NCBI GenBank assembly: GCA_012518615.1
Contig: JAAYRU010000043.1
Span: 1-64,000 of the forward strand
DNA length: 64,000 nucleotides
Direction: 5' to 3'
Source of the DNA: Christensenellaceae bacterium
GTDB taxonomy: Bacteria; Bacillota; Clostridia; Christensenellales; Aristaeellaceae
In this document: positions 24,209 to 33,944 of the stretch, piece after piece
Position numbering within the stretch: position 1 is the stretch's first letter
How the letters are laid out: each line of letters starts with the position of its first letter
Position numbers and translations under genes: made by a program
The notes under the pieces: generated by a model
Seen by the model: the letters and a program-made list of their open reading frames with translations, nothing else
The model's database searches: none
Told to the model about the DNA's origin: nothing

Positions 24209-27200
24209 TACCTTGCCTCCAGATGGTGCTTGGGGGACGGCATTCGTTTGGATTGTTGCACAGGCGCTTGCAGGCGCTGAAGAATGGAAGGCCGGGTAGA
24301 TTTCTCCAAGGTGTTTTCCATGGCGGGTAAGATGCGCTCATTCTCCATGTTGAGCAGGGTGTTTAGTTCCGTCAGCCGGGCGGACTTGATACGCAGTTCC
24401 TCTTCCTGGGGAAAGGGCTTGCCCACTTCAGCCTTTGCAGCTGCCATCTGCGCCTGAAGGTCAGTTAGTTTGGAGCGTTGCATTTCCAGCCGCTGGGGTA
24501 AACCTGCCAAAGCGTTGTCAATACGGGTCAGGTTTCCTCTTGCGTCCTGTCCCAGCTCCACGGGGTGTACCGCTTCGCCTTTGAATGTCATGCGGAAGGT
24601 TTTGCCAAAGTCCTCCAAAGACAGGTACATGGACAACCCCCGATACTGACCAATGCGCACCGGGTCAAGCCCGCGAATGGCCTTGCAAGCGTCCAGGATG
24701 GCATGGCCCGCGGCTGCCTTATCCGAATAATTGTTACTGCCGATGGTTATGCCTACAAAACCTTCCTTGGGCAAAGGATGGGCTTCCAAAGTCTTTATAT
24801 CCGTTTCCAAACGACGGATGTGTACCCTGGTCGCTTCTATCTGCTCAGGAAAGTTTTTGAGCAGATTATCTTCCAAACGAAACTGCTGGCTCTGGTGATT
24901 GGACTTGAGAAGTTTGAGCTTTGCAACAGCCATATCCAAATCCATTTTCTCTTTAATGCGCTCATCGCCGGCGCACAATGCCTTGATTTCCGCATAGGAC
25001 AGAGCCGTTTCATCAATATCCTCACAGGAACGGACGGGGCTTTTTGCGGTCATGATTTGTGAGATAAATTTCTGTTTGTTTTCAACGGTTTGCCACAAGT
25101 AGCTGTCGAAGGTGCCTTCGGTAGCGTAGCGGTAAATGTGAACGGTGTCGTTCTGGTTGCCTTGCCGGATAATGCGCCCTGCCCGTTGTTCCAAGTCGCC
25201 TGGCCGCCATGGGCAGTCCAAGTCATGCAGGGCGATGAGCCTATCCTGTACATTGGTGCCAGAGCCCATTTTGAAGGTACTGCCTATCAGCACCCGCACC
25301 TGACCGGAGCGCACCTTGGCAAACAATTCTTTCTTGCGAAGCTCCGTGTTGGCGTCATGGATGAAAGCGATTTCCTCAGCGGGCACCCCCCTGTCGATAA
25401 GCTTTGCACGGATATCCTCATAGACTGTGAATTCGTTTTGTACATCGCTGTCCCTGGACAGCAAAGCGTCAATATCGTGAATATCCACGCCATTGATGGT
25501 GGACTGTTCATTGCTCTTGGCCGCTTGTAGGGTCTGACCTACGCTTCTGCCCTTGGGTGTGGACAGGTCACAAAATACCAGTTGTGTCAGTTTTTCTTCC
25601 TTTCCTTCCTGCCATATGCGGTGAATGTTGCGGATGCACAGGTTGACTTTGCTCCCGGGGTCATCGGGCAGCAATGGATTAATGATGCGCTGATCCAGCC
25701 CCAGCTTACGGCCATCCGAGGTAATCTTGAGCATATTGTCAACGGTGGGTTCCACGCTGCCTGTGTGCACCAGAGAAGCCCGTTCAGATAATTCTTGCAC
25801 TAACTCCTTTTGCTGCTGGGTTGGCTGAGCGATTACATTATGAAAGACCGCTTCCGGGGTAGGGAGATTGAGTTGTTCCTTGACCTTGATGTCCGCCACT
25901 TCTCGGAACATGTTCATCAACTCTGGCAGGTTAAAGAACCTGGCAAAGCGGGTACGGGCACGGTATCCCGTTCCTTCGGGAGCCAATTCTATGGCAGTAA
26001 CCGTTTCGCCAAAGACTGACGCCCAGTTATCAAAATGTGTCAGACCGTGTTTTTTGAGGGTGTCGTGCTGCAAATAGCGCATCATGGTGTACAGCTCAGT
26101 CATGGAATTGGAAACAGGCGTGCCTGTTGCAAAGATTACCCCTTTGCCTCCGGTGATTTCATCCATATACCTGCACTTGAGCAGCATGTCCGAGGACTTC
26201 TGAGCTTCTGAAGTGGAAAGTCCCGCTACATTGCGCATTTTAGTATACATGAAGAGGTTTTTGTAGTTGTGCGCTTCATCAACAAACAACCTGTCCACGC
26301 CCAATTGCTCAAAGGTCAATACATCATCCTTTCGTTCTGCCTTGTGTAGCTTGTCCAGCCGTGCTTCCAACTGCTTGCGGGTACGCTCCAGCTGCTTGAT
26401 AGTGGTACGCTCGCCACGAGAGTACCGCAGTTCCTCGATGCCGTTCTGGATTTCATCAATCTGTTCCTGTAAAAGCTTTTCCTGACGCTCAGGCGAAATA
26501 GGGATGCGCTCAAACTGGCTGTGACCCATAATGACGGCATCATAGTCCCCGGTGGCGATGCGGGAGCAGAAGCGCTTTCGGTTCCGTTTTTCAAAGTCCT
26601 TCCGGGTAGTCACCAGAATATTGGCAGCAGGATATAGGCGCAGAAACTCCGCCGCCCATTGCTCCGTTAGGTGGTTGGGAACGACAAAGAGGGGCTTGCT
26701 GCATAGCCCAAGGCGCTTGGATTCCATGGCGGCAGCCACCATCTCAAAAGTTTTTCCCGCCCCTACCTCATGCGCCAGCAAAGTATTTCCGCCATAGAGG
26801 ATATGCGCTATGGCGTTGAGCTGATGCTCCCGCAGGGTGATTTCCGGGTTTGCGCCTGTCAGTCTCAGATGCCTTCCATCGTACTGCCGGGGACGGGTGC
26901 TGTTGAACATACGGTTGTAAGTAGCAACCAAGTCCTGCCTGCGCTCCGGTTCCCGCCAGAGCCAGTCCCTAAAGGCATCCTTAATCGCTTGCTGTTTTTG
27001 CTGGGCCAAAGTGGTGTCCTTTTGGTTGAGTACACGCCTGTCCTTACCATCTGCATCCTGAATGGTGTCATAGATACGCACATCCCGCAGGTTCAGGCTG
27101 TCCTCCAGGATTTTATATGCGCTTGCCCTATCAGTTCCAAAGTTGGTGTAAGCCATTACATCGTTGTAGCTGATAAAGCTCTTGCCTGAAATCGCCCATT

Positions 27201-30200
27201 CGGCGGTCAGGGGAGAATAATGCACTTCCACGCCTCTTTCCCGCAAGTATGGCGGTGTACGAAAGGTTTCATACATGAACTGCTGGATGTATTCAGGGCT
27301 GATCCAGGTAGCGCCCAGACGCACCTCGATTTCGGAAGCGTCCAGGTCTCTGGGCTGCGCTTGTGTTAATGCCTGCACATTGGTAAGCAAGGCTCCTCGC
27401 TGAGGGTGATCTTCAGGCACTCTGTCCAAACGAGACTGGTAGTCTTCTAACTTTTCCCGGACATTGCCGGACAGAAAGTCGTCAGCCGTGCGATAGGTGT
27501 ATTCGCTTTCCCGAAAGCGATGAAAATCCCGGAAGATAACGCCCGTCAGCTCTTGGTACAGTCTTTCTTCATCCATGCCCGTAAGTTGCATCATGTATTC
27601 CATATCTACACAGGCTTTCTCCGCAATGGATACAGCCAGAGCCTCGCTGGCAGTGTCCACCGAAGTGGCCACCCGCTGCGCCCGGATGGTACGGCGGGTA
27701 AACATGTCGGCCTTGCGCTCCAGTTTCCGGTCTTCATCCAGTATTTCCAGGGAGCAAAGCAAGTAGTAGGAGGCATCATCTGAGAACACCCTGGCGTTAG
27801 CCCGGTCATTAATTAGCCCGTATTTGGAAGAGAAGGCATCATACAGACGGTTGAGTTCCTTTTGGGTGGACAGGATGGTTTCGTCTGGGGTGTATTCGTC
27901 CAACTGCTGGTCAATCAGGCGATGAACGCAGTCCCTTAGCCCCACCATGCCAGTAATGCGTCCTTTGACAGCCTCGCTCAGCTGGGGCTTCACCATGCGT
28001 GCGTTTTCCCGGTAATAGACTTTGCCTTGTACCAGAGTATATGAGTAATTTTTTACATCAGGGTCTGCGGGGATGCTTTCGTCCAGGGGCAAGCTGTCGC
28101 CAATGTCCGGTTGCTGAGGCAAGGTATACTGCCCTTGAATACTGCGGATGGCGTTTTGCAAAAGGTCTGCTAAATTATGGTCAGGCAAGGGAACACAGGC
28201 AGCTTCCTTGCCGTACAGTCCGCTTATTATTTGCATTTCGCCCAGCACCATGTGGGGGTTATCTAAGAAGTAACTGTTGATGGGAATGCCGTCTTCAGTC
28301 TGTCCTAAATGCACCCAGTCCGGCTCAATGTTCTGAGGTTCTTCTCGTTTCTGTAAAAACAGGATGTCGCTGGTGACTTCCGTGCCGGCATTGGTCTTGA
28401 AGGCATTGTTGGGCAGACGAATAGCGCCCAGCAGCTCCGCTCTGCGCGCGATGTATTTGCGTACCTCCGAGGATTGCTTATCCAGGGTGAAGTGCGAGGT
28501 AATAAAGGCTATCAGCCCGCCGGGGCGTACCTGATCCAGAGCCTTAGCAAAGAAGTAATCGTGAATGTTGAACCCCAGTTTGTCATATGCTCGGTCAGGC
28601 ACACGGTAGTTGCCAAAGGGCACATTGCCAATGGCTAGGTCATAGAAGTCCCGCCTGTCAGTAGTCTCAAAGCCCGCTACAGTGATGTTCGCCTTGGGAT
28701 AGAGCTTCTGCGCAATCCTGCCTGTGATGCTGTCCAGCTCAACACCATACAACCTGCTGCCGGAAAGTGCTTGAGGCATCAGGCCAAAGAAGTTACCCAC
28801 CCCCATGGCAGGCTCCAGGATATTGCCGCTTTCAAAGCCCAGCTGTTGAATGGCATCGTACATGCTTTGAATCACTACGGGGCTGGTATAGTGAGCATTC
28901 AGGGTGGATGCACGAGCTGCTGCATACTCATCTGGCGTTAGCAGTTCCTTTAGCTCCTGATACTCCTTTTCCCATTGGGGCTTATGCTCATCAAAGGCAT
29001 TGGGCAGAGCGCCCCATCCCACATAGCGGGAGAGTACCTCCTGTTCAGCAGGCGTAGCATGACGGTTTTCTTTCTCTAATTCTTGCAGCAAACGGATAGC
29101 ATCTATATTAGCCTTGTACTTTGCTTTTGGGCCTCCCTCACCCAGGCGCATATCCGTAATGCGATGGTTGTCGGGTTCCGGTACGATGGGTTCGTGCATA
29201 GGCTCATCCGCAGGCTGCGGAAAGCGTTCCAGCAGAGCAGCAAAGCGCTCAGGGCTTTCTGCCCGCAGGATGGGATAGAGCAGGGAGGGATCCCGTAGGG
29301 TTATGTTTCTTGAGCTAATTTCCTCGATAATGAAAGGTTTGTTATCTTCCAGATAGATAGTGTCCCCTACTTCAAAAGAAAAAGCGAAGGGCGACTTAAC
29401 ATCACGCTCCGCTTGTTCAATCCAGCTGATTTGCTCCGGCTGGGAAGTAAAGAGGCTTAACTGAAGATGATCTCCTTGAGGATGATTTCCTCGACCTGAG
29501 CTTTCAGGCTGTTCATCAGCCCTGTCCAGTGTAGGGGATTCTGGGCTTTTATCTTTTCGTTCAGGTTCTCCTTGCATATCCCCTGCTGCATTAAGGTCTG
29601 AAGACGCTCCTGGGCTGTCTGTTCGGTCTGCAACAGGTGCTGATACAGTGTTCCGTTCATAAGCATCCTGTTGTACAGTATCTCCCGGTGCTCTTTGAGA
29701 TATGTCCGGCGCATCCTTCCGTACTTGCCCAGCGTCTCCCCGCTCTCCTCTTTCAGGCTGATGTCCGGAATCAGGTAATCGCCCATCTGGGTGTAACTCA
29801 TCTCTTGCATTTTCTGTCCTTTCTGCGGGCATTTCCCGCTCTGTCTGTCTTATATGTCGTTCAATATCCCTGAGCACTTCTTGGCTGATTCGGCTGACCG
29901 CAGTACCCAGGGCGGTAACGGCATCGGGGCTATCAAATTGATACACCGACCGGAATTCCTGGCTTTCCATGTAGTTATCCGGGGTAAGACCGCATCGGTT
30001 CATCAGGGTGTAGGCAATGCTGGCCTGTGCCGCATCACAGAAGATCAGCCCGATGTTAAGGTCATCGTATTCCTCCAATAAGGAACCGTCAACAATGCCG
30101 AGGATGTCATAACGGAAATTGTCCCAATAATCTGCCGCCTGCTGTGCGGCCAGCGCATCCAAGGTGGTGGCAAGGTTGTTATCGGAAGACAGAAAATACC

Positions 30201-30588
30201 TTTCCTGCAGGGACTGTGCAAGAGATTCTTGCTGCGCTTCTGTGACCTGCCATGGCTGGGGCGCAGGCAGTTGCCTTGGGGAGGCCGTGTCCGATACATC
30301 AAAGACATAGCGTAGTCTGGGGCGGCCCTGGCTATCATCCAGCAAGGCAATGCCCTTGGAACCACGCTTGACATAGCGATGCCAGCGCTGATTCCATTTA
30401 TCATAGGATGTACAGGCGGTAGCATCGGGGCGCTGGGCATGGATGGCTAACTGCTCCGGAAAACGATAGGGATAAAGGTGGCTGGCAGTCCGCAGAAAGG
30501 ATGTCCAGTTGCTGTGACTGCGGGTAAGAGAAACGGTTGCGTCCTGAATCAGGCGATAGTAATCATAAATTTGAATGGCCAATTGCAT
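24208..30588 (-). CDS. Giant DNA methylase-helicase fusion of Tn1549-type elements
   Basis: This is a roughly 2124-residue cytoplasmic protein found in many Clostridia conjugative elements. An N-terminal region (1-400) is followed by an adenine-type methylase with SAM motif EPAMGVGNF near 587 and a GNVPFG motif near 656 in place of the usual N-P-P-Y. Then comes an SF2/SNF2 helicase with HEVGAGKT near 1271, DEAH in VDEAHNYKN near 1440, and a late AGRIIRQGNQND near 1810. The C-terminal end is coiled-coil rich. Such proteins are thought to protect or remodel incoming DNA. The ATG at 30588 is one base from GGAGG, so the TTG at 30582, seven bases away, is the more likely start. It follows the TTRAP gene. 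The frame is intact over 6.4 kb, which argues that the transfer operon is not heavily decayed. Confidence 0.9.
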   Translation of the reverse strand: MQLAIQIYDYYRLIQDATVSLTRSHSNWTSFLRTASHLYPYRFPEQLAIHAQRPDATACTSYDKWNQRWHRYVKRGSKGIALLDDSQGRPRLRYVFDVSDTASPRQLPAPQPWQVTEAQQESLAQSLQERYFLSSDNNLATTLDALAAQQAADYWDNFRYDILGIVDGSLLEEYDDLNIGLIFCDAAQASIAYTLMNRCGLTPDNYMESQEFRSVYQFDSPDAVTALGTAVSRISQEVLRDIERHIRQTEREMPAERTENARDELHPDGRLPDSGHQPERGERGDAGQVRKDAPDISQRAPGDTVQQDAYERNTVSAPVADRTDSPGASSDLNAAGDMQGEPERKDKSPESPTLDRADEQPESSGRGNHPQGDHLQLSLFTSQPEQISWIEQAERDVKSPFAFSFEVGDTIYLEDNKPFIIEEISSRNITLRDPSLLYPILRAESPERFAALLERFPQPADEPMHEPIVPEPDNHRITDMRLGEGGPKAKYKANIDAIRLLQELEKENRHATPAEQEVLSRYVGWGALPNAFDEHKPQWEKEYQELKELLTPDEYAAARASTLNAHYTSPVVIQSMYDAIQQLGFESGNILEPAMGVGNFFGLMPQALSGSRLYGVELDSITGRIAQKLYPKANITVAGFETTDRRDFYDLAIGNVPFGNYRVPDRAYDKLGFNIHDYFFAKALDQVRPGGLIAFITSHFTLDKQSSEVRKYIARRAELLGAIRLPNNAFKTNAGTEVTSDILFLQKREEPQNIEPDWVHLGQTEDGIPINSYFLDNPHMVLGEMQIISGLYGKEAACVPLPDHNLADLLQNAIRSIQGQYTLPQQPDIGDSLPLDESIPADPDVKNYSYTLVQGKVYYRENARMVKPQLSEAVKGRITGMVGLRDCVHRLIDQQLDEYTPDETILSTQKELNRLYDAFSSKYGLINDRANARVFSDDASYYLLCSLEILDEDRKLERKADMFTRRTIRAQRVATSVDTASEALAVSIAEKACVDMEYMMQLTGMDEERLYQELTGVIFRDFHRFRESEYTYRTADDFLSGNVREKLEDYQSRLDRVPEDHPQRGALLTNVQALTQAQPRDLDASEIEVRLGATWISPEYIQQFMYETFRTPPYLRERGVEVHYSPLTAEWAISGKSFISYNDVMAYTNFGTDRASAYKILEDSLNLRDVRIYDTIQDADGKDRRVLNQKDTTLAQQKQQAIKDAFRDWLWREPERRQDLVATYNRMFNSTRPRQYDGRHLRLTGANPEITLREHQLNAIAHILYGGNTLLAHEVGAGKTFEMVAAAMESKRLGLCSKPLFVVPNHLTEQWAAEFLRLYPAANILVTTRKDFEKRNRKRFCSRIATGDYDAVIMGHSQFERIPISPERQEKLLQEQIDEIQNGIEELRYSRGERTTIKQLERTRKQLEARLDKLHKAERKDDVLTFEQLGVDRLFVDEAHNYKNLFMYTKMRNVAGLSTSEAQKSSDMLLKCRYMDEITGGKGVIFATGTPVSNSMTELYTMMRYLQHDTLKKHGLTHFDNWASVFGETVTAIELAPEGTGYRARTRFARFFNLPELMNMFREVADIKVKEQLNLPTPEAVFHNVIAQPTQQQKELVQELSERASLVHTGSVEPTVDNMLKITSDGRKLGLDQRIINPLLPDDPGSKVNLCIRNIHRIWQEGKEEKLTQLVFCDLSTPKGRSVGQTLQAAKSNEQSTINGVDIHDIDALLSRDSDVQNEFTVYEDIRAKLIDRGVPAEEIAFIHDANTELRKKELFAKVRSGQVRVLIGSTFKMGSGTNVQDRLIALHDLDCPWRPGDLEQRAGRIIRQGNQNDTVHIYRYATEGTFDSYLWQTVENKQKFISQIMTAKSPVRSCEDIDETALSYAEIKALCAGDERIKEKMDLDMAVAKLKLLKSNHQSQQFRLEDNLLKNFPEQIEATRVHIRRLETDIKTLEAHPLPKEGFVGITIGSNNYSDKAAAGHAILDACKAIRGLDPVRIGQYRGLSMYLSLEDFGKTFRMTFKGEAVHPVELGQDARGNLTRIDNALAGLPQRLEMQRSKLTDLQAQMAAAKAEVGKPFPQEEELRIKSARLTELNTLLNMENERILPAMENTLEKSTRPSILQRLQAPVQQSKRMPSPKHHLEAR

Positions 30589-30656
30589 CCCTCCTTTGGA
30601 CAGACAAACAACGGCAAACGCTCAGGCCTGCCGTTGTTTGCTGGGTGTATGTTTCG

Positions 30657-30869
30657 TTAGATGCCGGGGGTCAGGTCAAGGGCGAGGTACTCCTCATCTG
30701 TAATGGCATGTAGTTTGCCGATGACCGACTGGCATAGCTTCCGCAGTTCCGTTTCATCCGCTTCGAGGTGCGGAAGCACTTCCTCCAGGGCTTGAATAGC
30801 TTCGGTGCGATTGCTTGCCTGTACACTGTAGATGACAAGCAGGTTCTGTTCATCAAAGGTAAATGGCAT
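30657..30869 (-). CDS. Transposon-transfer assisting protein (TTRAP family)
   Basis: This is a 70-residue acidic protein of the TTRAP family found in conjugative transposons; it is linked to transfer but its mechanism is unknown. The family pattern is visible: FTFDEQNLLVIY at the start, an acidic middle (L-P-H-L-E-A-D-E-T-E-L), and ITDEEYLALDL near the end. The ATG at 30869 was chosen because AAAGGAG lies eight bases before it; an upstream in-frame ATG would add 18 residues absent from the family. It lies between the ArdC-like gene and the methylase-helicase, its usual place. Confidence 0.86.
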   Translation of the reverse strand: MPFTFDEQNLLVIYSVQASNRTEAIQALEEVLPHLEADETELRKLCQSVIGKLHAITDEEYLALDLTPGI

Positions 30870-30934
30870 AGTTTTTTCTCCTTTCATTTTGACCAATATG
30901 AGGGCTTCTAGCGCGGTAGACAAGGATGCCAGCG

Positions 30935-32815
30935 TTATCGCTGAAAATCCGTTCGCTGATACCTACCCGTAGCATCGCTATGGCTTGCCTGCCTGATTTG
31001 CGCCAGTACCGATTTGCGGGGTGTTTCCTTAGCAGACACCCTTTCCTGTTGTGCCTGTCTGGTTTCCGTTTTTTTCAGGTCGGGCTGTTTCTGCTCTGCC
31101 GGCTTTGGGGTAGGCATATTATTGAGAAGACCATCCAGTTGGTTGTCGTTTTGTTCCAGCATATCCTCCAGAGTGCGTGTAGGGTTTCTGCTGGAGAAAA
31201 AACCTGGCAACTCTACAAACCCCCATCTATCCACATAGTGGCAGGTAATCTGTCCGCTTTGCTTTAAGGCAATAACATCCCCCATGGATAGGCTGCGCAT
31301 GGCGCTGTCCCAGGGTTTTGCCTCATTGAATCGGATATAAAGCTGATTGAGCACCGCTTGGGTGTCCTCAGCTTGGGGCATTTTGCCGCTGTGTACGGCA
31401 TCATAGTGCTGTGGACTCAGCGTATCCTTCACCTGCTGATAGGGCTTAAAGCGCATATCCCGCAGTTCCTCCCCGGAACGCATTTGATAGATGAGATAGA
31501 CATCTTTCTGGCTGTCCCTGAATAACTGCTCTGCGTCCCTGCCTTGTGCCTCCCGGTTTTCGGGGAGGCTTGCCGCCTGCCAGTCAGTCTTGGTGATGCC
31601 GCAGATGCCAGTATGGCTCATGATGTCTTCCATACGGGTGGCAAGGGTCTGCGCATTACCCTCACCCAGCAGGTGAACAGACAAGCCCCGTTCAAACAAC
31701 TCCATCGCACGCTCCCGGCTTAAAGGGTGCATGTCCTGGTCGGTATAACCAAAGGAAGGAAGCACCTCCGGTGTCATGAGAGGATCGGGAACAGGGATTT
31801 CTGTCACCGGAGATGACAGCGCCTGCTCCGGTTGCAGGCTGTTTGATGAAGGCATGGTTTCTTCCGGCACCACCTCCACATCCAAGCCCCACTCCTTGCG
31901 GATTTCGTTAATGTTGCGGTCAATGTCCGTGATGATTTCCGATGCCGTGCGGTTAATGGTTTCCAGGGATTCCTTGAGTGCGGTCAGTTCCTTGTCCTTG
32001 CTCCATGTGGCAATATATCCAAAGCTGTTTTCCTCTGTAGCGATGCCATAGTAGGCACAGACGGCATAGGCCACGCTTTCGGCTTCCACTTCATGGGTGC
32101 CCCGGTCTTTGCGCAGCACGCTTTCATCCCTTTGGTCAATGGCCAGTTGCGCCTTGGTATGCAGCTTGGCATGGGTTAACTCATGCACTGCGGTAGAAAC
32201 CGTCTGCGCCTGGCTCATGCCTTCCCGAAGGACAATACGATTGTTGTTTTCAGAAAAGATGCCGTCCACATGGGGAGGAACATCCCCCATTTCCATTGGG
32301 ACAGGAGAGGTGCGTTTTAAGGCCTCCATGAAGATGTCGTATTGTTCCACAGAGCCTGTCAGGTCGCTGACAATTTCGGGCAGAGGTTTGCCCTTGGTCT
32401 GGGACACATCAAAGACGGTGACAGGCCGAAAGAAAGGCACCGTGATTTCTTTCTTGTCAATAAGGGGATTCCCTTCATGATCCAGCAGGGGTTCTCTTGT
32501 AGCAGGGTCGATGCGCTGAGTCTCTATGGTCTTTTTGCGAGGCATAGGCGCTATGATACGGATGCCCTTTTCGCCTCGCTGCACATTGCGGGAGAACTGG
32601 TCGCGCCATTTGTTGAAGCCTGCCACCAGGGTAGCATCCGGCTTTTGCAGGTAGATGAGCATGGTGTTGTTCAGGGAGTAGCGATGAAAGCGGGACATGG
32701 TGCGCAGATACTGGGCGTACCTGTCACTTTGAAACAATTCTTGAATGCCCTTTTCTATGCCCGCTGTCAGCTCCGTCAACTTTTCCCTGACGGTAGGTTT
32801 GGTGGTTTCAGACAT
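30935..32815 (-). CDS. ArdC-like antirestriction protein with zincin motif
   Basis: This 626-residue protein starts with an ArdC-type single-strand DNA-binding domain (residues 10-140; F-H-R-Y-S-L-N-N-T-M-L-I then K-W-R and G-E-K-G-I-R-I). A metallopeptidase-like domain follows with HELTHAK near 208. The C-terminal half (350-560) holds an LPD/YodL-type region and a charged tail. ArdC proteins coat incoming single strands and counter host restriction during conjugation. The ATG follows AAAGGAG. It sits in the transfer operon between the DUF4366 and TTRAP genes. The antirestriction role is known for the family, not shown here. Confidence 0.86.
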   Translation of the reverse strand: MSETTKPTVREKLTELTAGIEKGIQELFQSDRYAQYLRTMSRFHRYSLNNTMLIYLQKPDATLVAGFNKWRDQFSRNVQRGEKGIRIIAPMPRKKTIETQRIDPATREPLLDHEGNPLIDKKEITVPFFRPVTVFDVSQTKGKPLPEIVSDLTGSVEQYDIFMEALKRTSPVPMEMGDVPPHVDGIFSENNNRIVLREGMSQAQTVSTAVHELTHAKLHTKAQLAIDQRDESVLRKDRGTHEVEAESVAYAVCAYYGIATEENSFGYIATWSKDKELTALKESLETINRTASEIITDIDRNINEIRKEWGLDVEVVPEETMPSSNSLQPEQALSSPVTEIPVPDPLMTPEVLPSFGYTDQDMHPLSRERAMELFERGLSVHLLGEGNAQTLATRMEDIMSHTGICGITKTDWQAASLPENREAQGRDAEQLFRDSQKDVYLIYQMRSGEELRDMRFKPYQQVKDTLSPQHYDAVHSGKMPQAEDTQAVLNQLYIRFNEAKPWDSAMRSLSMGDVIALKQSGQITCHYVDRWGFVELPGFFSSRNPTRTLEDMLEQNDNQLDGLLNNMPTPKPAEQKQPDLKKTETRQAQQERVSAKETPRKSVLAQIRQASHSDATGRYQRTDFQR

Positions 32816-32893
32816 ATGAACTCCTTTCCTTATTGTTCATGATTGTTAGGTTTGTGCTTTTACCGCATCAAACGCTCCAGAAGATTGCCAAGG

Positions 32894-33673
32894 TCATGCA
32901 TCCCCCTCATATGGGTTGTCCATTTCATCCTCATCATCATCGTCAAAGGCATCGTCTTCAAATCCATACATCTCATCAAAGGCTGGAGCCTGTTTAGCTT
33001 TTCCGCCGCCCTTTCCACGCTGGATGTAGAAGAAAGCGCCTCCTGCTACGGCCAGAACCGCTATCAGGATGATGCCACCCATGCCCGTGCCTTTGTTAAC
33101 GGGCGCTGGCGGTGTTTCCGGCTCAGATGTCGGCGCAGGCTTGGGGGTAGGCGTAGGTGCAACGCCTTTGCACTCTGTCATGTCTTTTTTGCATACCGGA
33201 CAAGCGACGTTAACTGCTCCTGGCTGGCATTTATCCTTACAGATGCAGGACTGGGTTAAACCTTCTTTTTCCTCGTCATCCAGCAGGGTCATCAGGTCTG
33301 CCTCGTCCACCTTGTTCAGAAAGAAGGTATCAAACTGTTCGCCCGCCGTGTCCGTGGGCTTGTCGTAGTCAATGACCAGGAAGAAGGGGTTGCCCTTTCT
33401 GGTTTCCAAGGTGACGAACTGTTTGTTGGTGTGCTTGTCAAACAGCAAATCACGGGTGACGGCATTGCCATCTACCGTAAGAGGGCTGCCCGTTGTGACA
33501 GCAGCGGGCGCGACGGTTGATGCAGGATACAGTGCGCTATACGGGTCAGGCGTCCAGTGGGGAATGTCCTCGCAGAAAATGTACTCTGAGTAGTCAATCT
33601 CCTGCGCCATGCCCATGGTTGCCAGGCACAGCAGGAACAGCGTTACCAGAAAACAAATGAAGCGCTTAGGCAT
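32894..33673 (-). CDS. DUF4366 (CD1107-family) membrane-anchored mobile element protein
   Basis: This 259-residue exported protein has a signal peptide (residues 1-23, ending M-G-M-A-Q), an extracellular domain of about 140 residues with a cysteine cluster (C-I-C-K-D-K-C and C-P-V-C), a proline/threonine stalk (TPTPKPAPTSEPETPPAP), one transmembrane helix (GGIILIAVLAVAGGAFFYI) and an acidic tail. This is the CD1107/DUF4366 layout, present in nearly every element of this group; its function is unknown. The ATG at 33673 is nine bases after GGAGG; the longer frame overlaps the DUF4315 gene too far. It overlaps that gene by eight bases. Confidence 0.86.
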   Translation of the reverse strand: MPKRFICFLVTLFLLCLATMGMAQEIDYSEYIFCEDIPHWTPDPYSALYPASTVAPAAVTTGSPLTVDGNAVTRDLLFDKHTNKQFVTLETRKGNPFFLVIDYDKPTDTAGEQFDTFFLNKVDEADLMTLLDDEEKEGLTQSCICKDKCQPGAVNVACPVCKKDMTECKGVAPTPTPKPAPTSEPETPPAPVNKGTGMGGIILIAVLAVAGGAFFYIQRGKGGGKAKQAPAFDEMYGFEDDAFDDDDEDEMDNPYEGDA

Positions 33674-33911
33674 GGCTTGTATCCTCCTGTGCAGGATGTG
33701 CCTTGGGCACAATGGATTGGGTTTTTGCTCTGTCCAGCAGGTCTTTCAGCATTTGAGGGGTAACATTGCATTCATTGAGCATTTGGAGCATCAGGGTATT
33801 GTGAATTTCTGTGCGCTGCTTCAGGTATTTATCCTGCTGCGCCTGGATGATGGAGAGCTTTTTTCCGTTGCTTTCAATCAGACGGTTCAGCCTTTTGAGT
33901 TCCTTGTTCAT
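33666..33911 (-). CDS. DUF4315 family coiled-coil protein
   Basis: This 81-residue protein is a coiled coil in its first half (K-E-L-K-R-L-N-R-L-I-E-S-N-G-K-K-L) followed by a short N-V-T-P-Q-M-L-K-D-L-L motif, as in DUF4315. It is always found beside the DUF4366 and NlpC/P60 genes of CTn elements. Its function is unknown; a structural role in the transfer machine is likely. GGAGG lies five bases before the ATG. Confidence 0.86.
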   Translation of the reverse strand: MNKELKRLNRLIESNGKKLSIIQAQQDKYLKQRTEIHNTLMLQMLNECNVTPQMLKDLLDRAKTQSIVPKAHPAQEDTSHA

Positions 33912-33944
33912 GTCGTCCTCCTTTTGTGTTTCTGGTTTTGTGGT

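Noticed and set aside
24565..25530. Long rightward frames opposite the methylase-helicase and other transfer genes
   Set aside because: GC-rich antisense frames are common over such genes; none has a ribosome site or known motif.
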